NCBI RefSeq assembly: GCF_024105735.1
Contig: NZ_JAAAML010000001.1
Coordinates: 939,809 to 1,003,808 of the forward strand
Direction: 5' to 3'
Origin: Parahoeflea alexandrii
GTDB lineage: Bacteria; Pseudomonadota; Alphaproteobacteria; Rhizobiales; Rhizobiaceae
Length of the DNA: 64,000 bases
Position 1 is the first letter of the stretch. Each line of letters opens with the position of its first letter. The notes below the pieces were generated by a model. The model made no database searches. It saw only the letters and a list, made by a program, of their open reading frames with translations, and was not told the origin of the DNA. The translations under genes were made by a program, and so were the position numbers. Shown piece by piece: positions 8,475 through 16,817 of the stretch.

Positions 8475-10460
8475 ATGGAAGCCACAGGCGTGACCGCCGG
8501 CGGCAAGCCGGTTACGTTTCCGCAGTACATGCTGTTGAACGCCAAGCGTTTTGCAGAGCGGCCTGCGATGCGAATCAAAGATTACGGGATCTGGCAAACC
8601 TGGTCCTGGGGCGAGCAGCGTGACGAGATCCGCGCATTCGCGCTGGGCCTGAAGGCGATGGGCCTGGCCGAGGGCGAGCGCATCGCCATCGTCGGCTCGA
8701 ACCGGCCGCGGCTTTACTGGGCATTCTGCGCAGCGCAATCGCTCAAGGCGATTCCGGTTCCCGTCTATGCGGACTCGGTGGCCGAGGAGATGGCCTATGT
8801 GCTCGATCATGCCGGTGTGCGGTTCGCCGTGGTCCAGGATCAGGAGCAGGTGGACAAGATCCAGTCGGTCGCAGCCGACATCCCGGCGCTGACCGACATC
8901 ATTTTCGACGAGCCGCGTGGATTGCGTGATTACGAGCGCACGCACCTTCATGATTTCGCCGATGTGCAGGAGAAGGGCCGGGCGGCAGCCTCCGCCAATC
9001 CGTCGGCCATATCCGACTGGGAGGCCGGAATCTGGGCGTCGGACGGCAGCGAAATTTCGGCAATTCTCTACACGTCCGGTACCACCGGCCGTTCGAAGGG
9101 TGTGATGCTGACGGCGGCAGCTTCGGTCAAGGCTGCGGAAGACACCGCGAAATTCGACAACATGACTGAACACGACGAGGTGCTGGCCTATCTGCCGCTG
9201 GCATGGGTCGGCGATCACTATCTCAACTACGCCCAGGGCTATGCTGTCGGGCTGTGCATGAGCTGCCCCGAGAGCCCCGAAACGGTTGCGCAGAACCTGC
9301 GCGAAATCGGGCCTACCTTCTATTTCGCTCCGCCACGGGTGTTTGAAGGCCTGTTGACCAGCGTGATGATCCGGATGGAGGATGCAAGCCGGTTGAAGAA
9401 GTGGCTGTTCGACCATTATCTCGGTGTTGCCAAGAGATACGGCGAGAAAATTCTCGAAGGCCGGTCGGTGCCACTTTCGGGGCGGATATCCTACTGGATC
9501 GGCGACAAGCTGATCTACGGGCCGTTGCGCAATGTTCTCGGCTTCACCCGGATCCGCACTGCCTATACGGCGGGCGAGGCGATCGGGCCGGACCTGTTTT
9601 CGTTCTTCCGCTCGCTGGGGATCAATCTCAAGCAGCTCTACGGGCAGACCGAGGCGTTCCTCTATGTCACCGCGCAAAAGGATGGCGAAGTCCGTCCGGA
9701 CACGGTGGGGCCGGCTGCGCCCGACGTGGAGATCCGCATTGCCGAGAATGGTGAGGTCCAGTTCAAGTCTCCGGGCATGTTTGCCGGCTATTACGGCGAC
9801 GAGGAAAAGACCAGGGAAACGCTGACGCCTGACGGCTGGGTGATGACCGGCGATGCGGGCATCTTCGATGCCCAGGGTCACCTCAAGATCATCGATCGGG
9901 CCAAGGATGTCGGCAAGCTGACGACCGGAGCGCTCTATGCGCCGAAATATATCGAGAACAAGCTCAAGTTCTTCCCCAACATCAAGGAGGCCGTGGCCTT
10001 CGGTGACGGGCGTGACTTCGTCGCCGTGTTCCTCAATATCGACCTGACGGCGGTCGGCAACTGGGCCGAGCGCAACAACATCTCCTACGGCTCCTACCAG
10101 GAACTGGCGGGTCTGCCACAGGTCTACGAGATGATGACCGGCCATATCAACCAGGTGAACCGGGACCTCGCCGCCGAACCGATGATGGCCGGCGCGCAGA
10201 TCAAGCGCTTTCTGGTTCTGCACAAGGAACTCGATGCCGATGACGGGGAGCTGACCCGGACCCAGAAGGTGCGCCGCAGCTTCCTGGCGGACCGCTACGG
10301 CCCGCTGATCGAGGCGCTTTATGACGGATCGGCGGAGAAATACATCGAAACCGAAATGACCTTCGAGGATGGCCGCAAGGGTGTGATCCGGGCCACCGTG
10401 AAGGTGGCGGATGCGGAAGTGCTGCCGGTGTCGAACACAATGCCGGAGGCAGCCGAATGA
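8475..10460 (+). CDS. Long-chain acyl-CoA synthetase / AMP-binding ligase
   Basis: A 661-residue adenylate-forming enzyme that would activate a carboxylic acid to its CoA thioester in two steps (acyl-AMP, then thioester). The phosphate-binding motif 'YTSGTTGRSKG' is at about residue 199, the 'YGQTEAF' motif at about 390, 'GWVMTGDAG' at about 455 and the hinge 'IDRAKD' shortly after. The start ATG 8475 is chosen because AGGAGAG at 8461-8467 is 7 bases upstream; an in-frame ATG at 8355 would add 40 residues of poor coding quality. The stop overlaps the next gene by ATGA. Ligases of this type regularly precede branched-chain-type ABC importers in alphaproteobacteria, suggesting that the imported acid is activated on entry. 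The substrate (fatty, branched or aromatic acid) cannot be told from the sequence. Confidence 0.9.
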   Translation: MEATGVTAGGKPVTFPQYMLLNAKRFAERPAMRIKDYGIWQTWSWGEQRDEIRAFALGLKAMGLAEGERIAIVGSNRPRLYWAFCAAQSLKAIPVPVYADSVAEEMAYVLDHAGVRFAVVQDQEQVDKIQSVAADIPALTDIIFDEPRGLRDYERTHLHDFADVQEKGRAAASANPSAISDWEAGIWASDGSEISAILYTSGTTGRSKGVMLTAAASVKAAEDTAKFDNMTEHDEVLAYLPLAWVGDHYLNYAQGYAVGLCMSCPESPETVAQNLREIGPTFYFAPPRVFEGLLTSVMIRMEDASRLKKWLFDHYLGVAKRYGEKILEGRSVPLSGRISYWIGDKLIYGPLRNVLGFTRIRTAYTAGEAIGPDLFSFFRSLGINLKQLYGQTEAFLYVTAQKDGEVRPDTVGPAAPDVEIRIAENGEVQFKSPGMFAGYYGDEEKTRETLTPDGWVMTGDAGIFDAQGHLKIIDRAKDVGKLTTGALYAPKYIENKLKFFPNIKEAVAFGDGRDFVAVFLNIDLTAVGNWAERNNISYGSYQELAGLPQVYEMMTGHINQVNRDLAAEPMMAGAQIKRFLVLHKELDADDGELTRTQKVRRSFLADRYGPLIEALYDGSAEKYIETEMTFEDGRKGVIRATVKVADAEVLPVSNTMPEAAE

Positions 10461-11281
10461 ACGCGCGGATCCAACATGTCGAGCTGCATGCCGAGGATGA
10501 CGGGCTGAACCCCGGCGACGTGATGCTCAAGGTGGACAATGTCTCGCTGTCATTCGGCGGCGTGAAGGCGATCTCGGACATCTCTTTTGACATTCTCAAG
10601 GGCGAGATCCGTGCCATCATCGGTCCGAACGGGGCCGGCAAGACCTCGATGCTCAACGTGATCAACGGCTTTTATCATCCGCAGGAAGGGGTGATCACAT
10701 TTCGTGGCCAGGCCCGCTCGCGGATGCAGCCCTATGAGGCGGCGGCTTCCGGGATTGCCCGGACCTTCCAGAACGTGGCGCTGTTCAAGGGCATGTCGAC
10801 GCTCGACAACATCATGTCGGGGCGGACGCTGAAGATGCACAAGAACTTCTTCTGGCAGGTGCTCAATGTCGGTCCGGCGCGCGACGAGGAGATCGAGCAC
10901 CGGCTCAAGGTCGAGGAGATCATTGATTTCCTCGAGATCCAGCACATTCGCAAGACCCCGGTGGGCAAGCTGCCTTACGGGCTGCAAAAGCGGGTCGAAC
11001 TTGGACGGGCGTTGGCAATGGAGCCCGACCTGTTGCTGCTCGACGAGCCGATGGCGGGCATGAACCTCGAGGAAAAAGAGGACATGAGCCGCTTCATCCT
11101 CGACGTAAACAGCCAGATGGGCACGACTATCGCGCTGATCGAGCACGACATGGGCGTGGTCATGGACATCTCCGACCGGGTGGTGGTGCTCGACTACGGG
11201 CGCAAGATCGGTGACGGGCCGCCCGACGACGTCAAGAACAACCAGGATGTCATCGACGCCTATCTGGGAGTGTCGCACTGA
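10457..11281 (+). CDS. Branched-chain-type ABC transporter ATPase (LivG family)
   Basis: A 274-residue cytoplasmic ATPase. The Walker A motif 'GPNGAGKTS' is at about residue 56, the LivG-type signature 'LPYGLQKRVELGRALA' at about 172-187 in place of classic LSGGQ, and the Walker B 'LLLLDEPMAG' just after. A switch His is seen in 'LIEHDMG'. It overlaps the ligase gene upstream (ATGA) and the permease gene downstream (TGATG), so the three are translationally coupled. With LivF at 15254 it would form the heterodimeric motor of the importer. The solute is unknown; the operon context with an acyl-CoA ligase argues for a carboxylic acid rather than leucine itself. Confidence 0.93.
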   Translation: MNARIQHVELHAEDDGLNPGDVMLKVDNVSLSFGGVKAISDISFDILKGEIRAIIGPNGAGKTSMLNVINGFYHPQEGVITFRGQARSRMQPYEAAASGIARTFQNVALFKGMSTLDNIMSGRTLKMHKNFFWQVLNVGPARDEEIEHRLKVEEIIDFLEIQHIRKTPVGKLPYGLQKRVELGRALAMEPDLLLLDEPMAGMNLEEKEDMSRFILDVNSQMGTTIALIEHDMGVVMDISDRVVVLDYGRKIGDGPPDDVKNNQDVIDAYLGVSH

Positions 11282-12240
11282 TGGACTTTCTCTACGCAAT
11301 CTTCATCGACCCTTTTATCCAGATGGTCGAGCTTCCCGACTTCCTGCTGCAGGTGCTGTGGGAAGGGTTCGTGGCGGGCGTTCTCTATGCGCTGATCGCG
11401 CTGGGCTTCGTGCTGATCTTCAAGGCGTCCGGCGTGTTCAACTTCGCGCAGGGCATCATGGTGGTGTTTGCCGGGCTGACGCTGGTCGGCCTGCATGAGA
11501 AGGGCGTTCCCGCCTACCTGGCGCTGATCCTGACGATCGGGGTGATGGGGCTTCTGGCACTTGCGGTCGAGCGTTTCGTGATGCGGCCGCTGGTCAACCA
11601 GCCCGACATCATCCTGCTGATGTCGACCATCGGACTGACCTACTTCCTGATCGGCTTTGGCGAGTTCATCTTCGGCGGCGAACCCAAGCAGATGATCACC
11701 GAGGAGCTGGGGCTGCCGACCGGATCGACTGCGCTCGAAATCGGCGACGGCGGGCTTCTGATCCTGCAGCATATCGACATTGCCGCAGCCGTAATCGCGA
11801 TCATCATGGTCGGATGCCTGGCGGTGTTCTTCAACAAGACCCGGATCGGACGAGCGCTGCGCGCGGTGGCCGATGATCACCAGGCAGCACTTTCGGTCGG
11901 CATCTCGCTCAACCAGATCTGGGCCATCGTGTGGTTTGCCGCGGGCATCGTGGCGCTGACGACGGGCATCATGTGGGGGGCGCGCTCGGATGTGTCGTTC
12001 GCGCTCGAAATCATCGCGCTCAAGGCGCTGCCGGTGCTGATCCTGGGCGGCTTCACCTCGATCCCGGGCGCAATCGTCGGTGGACTGATCATCGGCATTG
12101 GCGAGAAGATCGGCGAGATCTACTGGGGGCCGCTGATCGGAGGCGGCATCGAAAGCTGGCTTGCCTACATGATCGCGCTGATCTTCCTGCTGTTCCGGCC
12201 GCAGGGCCTGTTCGGCGAACGTATCATCGAAAGGGTGTAA
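11281..12240 (+). CDS. Branched-chain-type ABC transporter permease (LivH family)
   Basis: A 319-residue inner-membrane permease with about eight hydrophobic helices. It contains the family marks 'GFVLIFKASGVFNFAQG' near the N-terminus and 'LGGFTSIPGAIVGGLIIG' near the C-terminus, the latter being the coupling region to the ATPase. The start codon overlaps the stop of the LivG gene. A VOC gene begins only 3 bases after its stop, so it is cotranscribed with the rest of the importer. It should pair with the LivM-type permease at 12618. Confidence 0.93.
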   Translation: MDFLYAIFIDPFIQMVELPDFLLQVLWEGFVAGVLYALIALGFVLIFKASGVFNFAQGIMVVFAGLTLVGLHEKGVPAYLALILTIGVMGLLALAVERFVMRPLVNQPDIILLMSTIGLTYFLIGFGEFIFGGEPKQMITEELGLPTGSTALEIGDGGLLILQHIDIAAAVIAIIMVGCLAVFFNKTRIGRALRAVADDHQAALSVGISLNQIWAIVWFAAGIVALTTGIMWGARSDVSFALEIIALKALPVLILGGFTSIPGAIVGGLIIGIGEKIGEIYWGPLIGGGIESWLAYMIALIFLLFRPQGLFGERIIERV

Positions 12241-12243
12241 GCG

Positions 12244-12618
12244 ATGCACAAGAGCAGACTTTCAGCCATCGTCGTCGACTGTCACACCGACCATATCGAG
12301 CATGCAGCCAGTTTCTGGTCCCAGCTTCTGGGCCAGCCGTCGCACATTGATGACGGCAAGCGCGCCACCATCATGGCGGCAGACAAGGGCGTGTCGCTGG
12401 TTATCGAAGCGGTGCACGACGAGGCGCGGATCCATTTTGACATCGAGACCGACGATCTTGCGGCGGAGATCCACCGCATCGAACAGCTGGGCGGGCGCAA
12501 GGTCAGCGTGGTTGATCACACCGTGATCATGGAAGCGCCGACCGGGCACCGGTTCCGGCTGACGGGGCCACATTCGCACATACTGCCGTCGAGCGGGAAT
12601 GTCTGGGGAGACGAGTAA
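12244..12618 (+). CDS. VOC (glyoxalase/bleomycin-resistance fold) family protein
   Basis: A 124-residue protein reading as a single VOC domain: an opening 'SAIVVDCHTDHIEHAASFW' strand-helix, a central 'VSLVIEAVHDEARIHFDIE' strand and the closing 'MEAPTGHRFRLTGP' strand. It starts 3 bases after the LivH stop, and its TAA overlaps the LivM ATG (TAATG). It is therefore embedded between the two permease genes and must be made with them. VOC proteins bind small molecules or act as metal-dependent lyases, dioxygenases or epimerases. The His and Glu residues needed for metal binding are present in plausible places but I cannot assign an activity. A role in processing or sequestering the imported acid or its CoA ester is an inference. 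Confidence 0.8.
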   Translation: MHKSRLSAIVVDCHTDHIEHAASFWSQLLGQPSHIDDGKRATIMAADKGVSLVIEAVHDEARIHFDIETDDLAAEIHRIEQLGGRKVSVVDHTVIMEAPTGHRFRLTGPHSHILPSSGNVWGDE

Positions 12619-13697
12619 TGCTGTATCGCGAATCTGGCCAGTACAAGACCAGCTACATTTCCGACCAGTCGATCTTCCCGATCCGGGAAGATCGCATCGG
12701 CATTGCCATCATCGGCGTGATTGCGATCGTGATCCCGTTCGTGGCAAGCGACTTTTTTCTCAACGCGATCATGACGCCGTTCCTGATCCTGGCGCTGGCG
12801 GCGATCGGGCTCAATATCCTGACCGGATATGCCGGGCAGCTGTCGCTGGGCACCGGTGCCTTCATGGGCGTGGGCGCCTACAGCTGCTACAAGCTGACGA
12901 CGATCTTTCCGGATGTGAACATCATCATTCTGGTTCTGTTGTCAGGCCTGTTTTCGGCCGGCATCGGGGTGATCTTCGGACTGCCCTCACTCCGGATCAA
13001 GGGGCTTTACCTGGCGGTGACGACGCTTGCCGCGCAGTTCTTTCTGGAGTGGTGCTTCATCCGCATTCCGTGGCTCTACAACTACAATTCCTCCGGCGCG
13101 ATCGAAGTGCCGGAGCGCCGCGGCTTCGGTGACATCATCCTGACCGGCCCGGCCGCCGGTGCAATGACCCAGTATTTTGTCGTGCTCGGCATCGTCGTGG
13201 TGGTGACGCTGGCGGTGAAGAACATCGTGCGCGGGCGCATCGGGCGGCAATGGATGATGATCCGCGACATGGATATCGCGGCCGAACTGATGGGGGTCAG
13301 GCCGCTGACCGCCAAGCTCTCGGCCTTTGCCGTGTCGTCCTACCTGTGCGGTGTCGCGGGCGCGATGTTCATCTTCTTCTATCTCGGTGCGGCCGAACCT
13401 TCGGCGTTCTCGATCACGCTGTCGTTCCAGATCCTGTTCATGGTCATTCTGGGCGGCCTGGGAAGCCTGGTCGGCTCCTATTTCGGCGCGGCCTTCATCT
13501 GGGGCCTGCCGATCGTGCTGCGCGCGGTGCTGCCTGCGATGGGCATCGATATCGGTGCTGAAACCGTGTTTCACATTGCGACCATGGTTGTGGGCGCATT
13601 GATCATCTTCTTTCTCATTGTCGAACCGCATGGGCTGGCAAGGCTCTGGTCGCTCGGCAAGGAGAAATTGCGTGTCTGGCCGTTCCCCTACGGCTGA
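12618..13697 (+). CDS. Branched-chain-type ABC transporter permease (LivM family)
   Basis: A 359-residue inner-membrane protein. It has the LivM hallmarks 'LNILTGYAGQLSLGTGAFMGVGAY' in the first half and 'GLGSLVGSYFGA' towards the end, with about ten hydrophobic segments. An N-terminal extension of about 30 polar residues precedes the first helix. Its start overlaps the VOC stop. A 153-base gap follows before the solute-binding gene. That gap has a stem (13781-13788 with 13803-13810) and probably contains a processing site, since binding proteins are made in excess over the membrane parts. Confidence 0.93.
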   Translation: MLYRESGQYKTSYISDQSIFPIREDRIGIAIIGVIAIVIPFVASDFFLNAIMTPFLILALAAIGLNILTGYAGQLSLGTGAFMGVGAYSCYKLTTIFPDVNIIILVLLSGLFSAGIGVIFGLPSLRIKGLYLAVTTLAAQFFLEWCFIRIPWLYNYNSSGAIEVPERRGFGDIILTGPAAGAMTQYFVVLGIVVVVTLAVKNIVRGRIGRQWMMIRDMDIAAELMGVRPLTAKLSAFAVSSYLCGVAGAMFIFFYLGAAEPSAFSITLSFQILFMVILGGLGSLVGSYFGAAFIWGLPIVLRAVLPAMGIDIGAETVFHIATMVVGALIIFFLIVEPHGLARLWSLGKEKLRVWPFPYG

Positions 13698-13850
13698 CCG
13701 GCTGACGTTTCCCGCGATGGCCAGAGGAGGCTGTCCGGGAGCGTTGAACATAAGGCATTGTCCGGGCACGGGACCCGTCCGGACCCAAAATGTCGGGAGG
13801 AATTGGGTCCCCGAACTGGCGTGATCCCCACGCCACATGGGAGGAATACA

Positions 13851-15167
13851 ATGCGACTGAAACGTCTGATTGCCGGAACCATCATGGCCGGTACCCTGGC
13901 GGGCGCAGCGCTGCCGGCCTTCGCCGACGAGCTGTTTGTACCGCTGTTCAGCTACCGGACCGGCCCGTTTGCCGGCTCGGGCATCCCGATTGCCAACGGC
14001 ATGCATGATTATCTCACCATGCTCAACGAGCGCGATGGCGGCATCAACGGTGTCAAGATCCGCGTCTCGGAATGCGAAACCGGCTATGACACCCAGAAGG
14101 GTGTGGAGTGCTACGAGCAGGTGAAGGGCGAAGGCGCGCTGGTCATCAGCCCCTATTCGACCGGCATCACGCTGCAGGTGATTCCGAAGGCCTCGGTCGA
14201 CAAGATCCCGGTGCTGTCGATGGCCTATGGTCTTTCGGCTGCCGCGGAAGGCAACACCTTCCCTTGGGTCTTCAACCCGCCCAACACCTATTGGGACGGT
14301 GCTTCGGCGATCGTGACCGACATTGCCCGCCGTGAAGGCGGCGCAGAGGCCCTCAAGGGCAAGAAGATCGGTTACATCTTCCTTGACGCCGGTTATGGCC
14401 GCGAGCCGATTCCGCTGCTGGAGCAGATGGCCAGCGACATGGGCTTCGAGCTGCTGCAGTACCCGGTTCCGGGCAAGGAAATGCAGAACCAGTCGTCGCA
14501 GTGGCTCAACATCCGCCGCGACCGGCCTGACTACATGATCATGTGGGGCTGGGGCGCAATGAGCCCGACGGCCGTCAAGGAAGCCACCAAGATCCGCTAC
14601 CCGATGGACAAGTTCTACGGCATCTGGTGGTCGGGCGGCAATGATGATGCGGCAGCCGGCGGTGAAGCCGCCAAGGGTTACCGCACCCTCAACTTCCACG
14701 GCGTCGGTTCCGACTTCGGCGTGATCCAGGACATCAAGAAGTACGTCGTGGATGCCGGCAAGAGCGAGGTCGATCCGGCCAAGTTCGCTGATAACCTCTA
14801 CAACCGCGGCGTCTACAACTCGATGCTGATCGCCGAGGGCATCCGTCGTGCGCAGGAACTCACGGGCAAGACCGTGATCGACGCGACCGATATGCGCAAT
14901 GGCCTTGAGAACCTCGACATCACAGAGGCCCGCCTCAAGGAAATGGGCATGGAAGGCTTCGCGCTGCCGATGAAGCTGTCGTGCGACGACCATTCCGGTC
15001 ATCACAAGGTCTATGTGGTCGAATGGGACGGCAAGGACTGGCAGAAATCAGGCGACTGGTTCTCGCCGGATGTCGACGTGGTCAAGCCGCTGCTGAAGAA
15101 GGCCGCTGAAGACTATGCCGCGAGCAATGCGCCGTGGCCCGAGCGGACGGAAGCCTGCCTGAACTAA
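13851..15167 (+). CDS. Periplasmic solute-binding protein of the branched-chain-type ABC importer
   Basis: A 438-residue type I periplasmic binding protein with a typical signal peptide (Lys/Arg, hydrophobic core, cleavage after about 'PAFA'). The mature start 'DELFVPLFSYRTGPFAGSG' and the 'GVKIRVSECETGYDTQKGVECYE' segment are typical of this binding-protein subfamily. The start ATG 13851 is set by GGGAGG at 13840-13845. It delivers the substrate to LivH/LivM. The unusually long N-terminal domain and several Trp residues ('WGWGAMSP', 'IWWSGGNDD') suggest a hydrophobic or aromatic ligand, but this is inference. A strong hairpin follows the gene. Confidence 0.92.
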   Translation: MRLKRLIAGTIMAGTLAGAALPAFADELFVPLFSYRTGPFAGSGIPIANGMHDYLTMLNERDGGINGVKIRVSECETGYDTQKGVECYEQVKGEGALVISPYSTGITLQVIPKASVDKIPVLSMAYGLSAAAEGNTFPWVFNPPNTYWDGASAIVTDIARREGGAEALKGKKIGYIFLDAGYGREPIPLLEQMASDMGFELLQYPVPGKEMQNQSSQWLNIRRDRPDYMIMWGWGAMSPTAVKEATKIRYPMDKFYGIWWSGGNDDAAAGGEAAKGYRTLNFHGVGSDFGVIQDIKKYVVDAGKSEVDPAKFADNLYNRGVYNSMLIAEGIRRAQELTGKTVIDATDMRNGLENLDITEARLKEMGMEGFALPMKLSCDDHSGHHKVYVVEWDGKDWQKSGDWFSPDVDVVKPLLKKAAEDYAASNAPWPERTEACLN

Positions 15168-15182
15168 CAGCTACACCGAAAA

Positions 15183-15215
15183 CCTGCCGCGCGGGCCCTG
15201 GCTGCGCGCGGCAGG
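15183..15215 (+). terminator. Intercistronic hairpin after the binding-protein gene
   Basis: Arms at 15183-15193 and 15205-15215 form an 11-bp GC-rich perfect stem with an 11-base loop. There is no T-run after it. It probably protects the binding-protein message and reduces read-through into the LivF gene, as in many importer operons. Confidence 0.55.
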
Positions 15216-15253
15216 CAACTGCCCCAAGTTTCATTCCCGACCGGAGAGGGTCC

Positions 15254-16096
15254 ATGTCGATGTCCACGTCCGTATCAACCGATGCGACCGCACAGCCGAA
15301 CATCCTGGCGGTGAACAATATCGAAGTGATCTATGATCACGTGATCCTTGTGCTCAAGGGCGTGTCGCTGGTGGTGCCGGAAGGCGGGATCGTTGCGTTG
15401 CTCGGTGCCAATGGCGCGGGAAAGTCGACGACGCTGAAAGCGATTTCCAACCTGCTGCGTTCCGAGCGCGGCGAGGTGACCAAGGGATCTATCGAATTTG
15501 AAGGCAAGCGTGTCGAGGCGCAGACAGCCAATGAGCTGGTGCGGCGCGGTTGCATCCAGGTGATGGAGGGCCGGCATTGCTTCGGCCATCTCACCGTTGA
15601 GGAAAACCTGCTCACAGGCGCGTTCACGCGACGTGACGGCAATGCCGCGATCAAGCGCGATATCGAGATGGTGTATGACTATTTTCCGCGACTGAGAGAG
15701 CGCAGGACCAGCCAGGCCGGCTACACATCCGGCGGCGAACAGCAGATGACGGCCATCGGGCGGGCGCTGATGAGCCGGCCAAAGATGATCCTGCTCGACG
15801 AACCGTCGATGGGACTGGCGCCGCAGCTGCAGGAAGAAATCTTCGAGATCATCAAGAAGCTCAACGAGCAGGAAGGCGTGTCGTTCCTGCTGGCCGAGCA
15901 GAACACCAATATTGCGCTGCGCTATGCCACCTATGGCTACATTCTCGAATCCGGCCGTATCGTCATGGATGGCGTGGCGAAGGACTTGCGTGAAAACGAG
16001 GACGTCAAGGAATTCTACCTCGGTGTTGGCGGCGAAGGACGGCGATCTTTCAAGAACGTCAAGCACTACAAGCGGCGCAAGCGCTGGCTGGCCTGA
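15254..16096 (+). CDS. Branched-chain-type ABC transporter ATPase (LivF family)
   Basis: A 280-residue ATPase, partner of the LivG protein at 10457. Walker A 'GANGAGKST' is at about residue 50, the signature 'SGGEQQM' at about 159, and Walker B 'ILLDEPSMGLAP' at about 178. A very basic C-terminal tail (last 15 residues rich in Lys, Arg and Tyr) extends beyond the usual family end. GGAGAGGG at 15243-15250 fixes the start at ATG 15254, with ATG 15260 as an in-frame alternative. The 86-base gap to the binding-protein gene contains the hairpin. It is the last gene of the ligase/importer operon before the TetR promoter. Confidence 0.92.
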   Translation: MSMSTSVSTDATAQPNILAVNNIEVIYDHVILVLKGVSLVVPEGGIVALLGANGAGKSTTLKAISNLLRSERGEVTKGSIEFEGKRVEAQTANELVRRGCIQVMEGRHCFGHLTVEENLLTGAFTRRDGNAAIKRDIEMVYDYFPRLRERRTSQAGYTSGGEQQMTAIGRALMSRPKMILLDEPSMGLAPQLQEEIFEIIKKLNEQEGVSFLLAEQNTNIALRYATYGYILESGRIVMDGVAKDLRENEDVKEFYLGVGGEGRRSFKNVKHYKRRKRWLA

Positions 16097-16155
16097 CAGC
16101 CGGTTGCACGGATGCGGATGAGAGCGGCGGCTTTCCAGCCGTTGCGATGCAGGAC

Positions 16156-16205
16156 TTGCGGATCAATGCGGAAGACGATAAAATAAACAAACGTTCATTT
16201 AATTG
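16156..16205 (+). promoter_or_regulatory. Promoter and TetR-type operator of the regulator gene
   Basis: A -35-like TTGCGG (16156-16161) and a -10-like TAAAAT (16179-16184) have 17 bases between them. The palindrome TAAACAAACGTTCATTTA (16184-16201), centred on AACGTT, follows directly. Its match to the site at 8283 covers sequence and position relative to the promoter. It would mediate autorepression. The upstream 'AGGACTTGC' (16151-16159) is also shared with 8251-8259. Confidence 0.72.
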
Positions 16206-16213
16206 TGTGGGCC

Positions 16214-16816
16214 ATGGCGCGACGGGCGGGATCAACGGGGGCTGAGACAGCGGAGAAGCTGCGCAATGCAGCGCTCGAACTGTTCGCACGTTCCGGCTAC
16301 GCCGCTGTGTCGATGCGCGAGATCGCAGCGGAAACCGGTGTGCAGGCCGGGGCGATCTACAATCACTTCCCGACCAAGCAGGATCTGCTCAACGAGTTGC
16401 TGCAGGTTCACATGGAAACGCTGCTGAATGCCTGGTCTGAGGCCGAAGAGCCCGGCTTGACGCCACCGCAGGCGCTCGAACATTTTGTCCGATTCCACAT
16501 CCGCTATCACCTGGCCAAGTCGCGCGAGGTGTTCATCTCCTACATGGAGCTGCGCAACCTCGAAGCGGCGAACTTCAGCGCCATTGAGGGGTTGCGGCGC
16601 AGATATGAGAGCGTTCCGCGCGCCATTCTTGACCGTGGTGCTGCCGACGGGACCTTCGACATCGTGGACCCGCAAGTGACCACCATGGCGATCATTGCCA
16701 TGCTCAACGGCATGACCACCTGGTACCGCGAAAACGGCCGGCTGTCGCTGGATGAAATCGAAGCGCTCTATGTCCGTCTGGTGGCGCGACTGGTGGGGCA
16801 GAAGAAGGAAGACTGA
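16214..16816 (+). CDS. TetR/AcrR family transcriptional regulator
   Basis: A 200-residue repressor. The N-terminal helix-turn-helix reads '[32 protein letters not shown]', the canonical TetR motif. The C-terminal ligand-binding half (from about residue 60) is all-helical with '[25 protein letters not shown]', seen in TetR regulators of acyl-CoA metabolism. ATG 16214 is preferred over GTG 16205, which lies next to the operator. Only about a 20-base leader would separate the inferred transcription start from it. Two near-identical operators in the window (16184 and 8283) indicate control of itself and of the ligase/importer operon. The inducer is likely the acyl-CoA formed by the ligase (inference). 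The dehydrogenase gene follows after 1 base and may be cotranscribed. Confidence 0.9.
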   Translation: MARRAGSTGAETAEKLRNAALELFARSGYAAVSMREIAAETGVQAGAIYNHFPTKQDLLNELLQVHMETLLNAWSEAEEPGLTPPQALEHFVRFHIRYHLAKSREVFISYMELRNLEAANFSAIEGLRRRYESVPRAILDRGAADGTFDIVDPQVTTMAIIAMLNGMTTWYRENGRLSLDEIEALYVRLVARLVGQKKED

Positions 16817-16817
16817 C

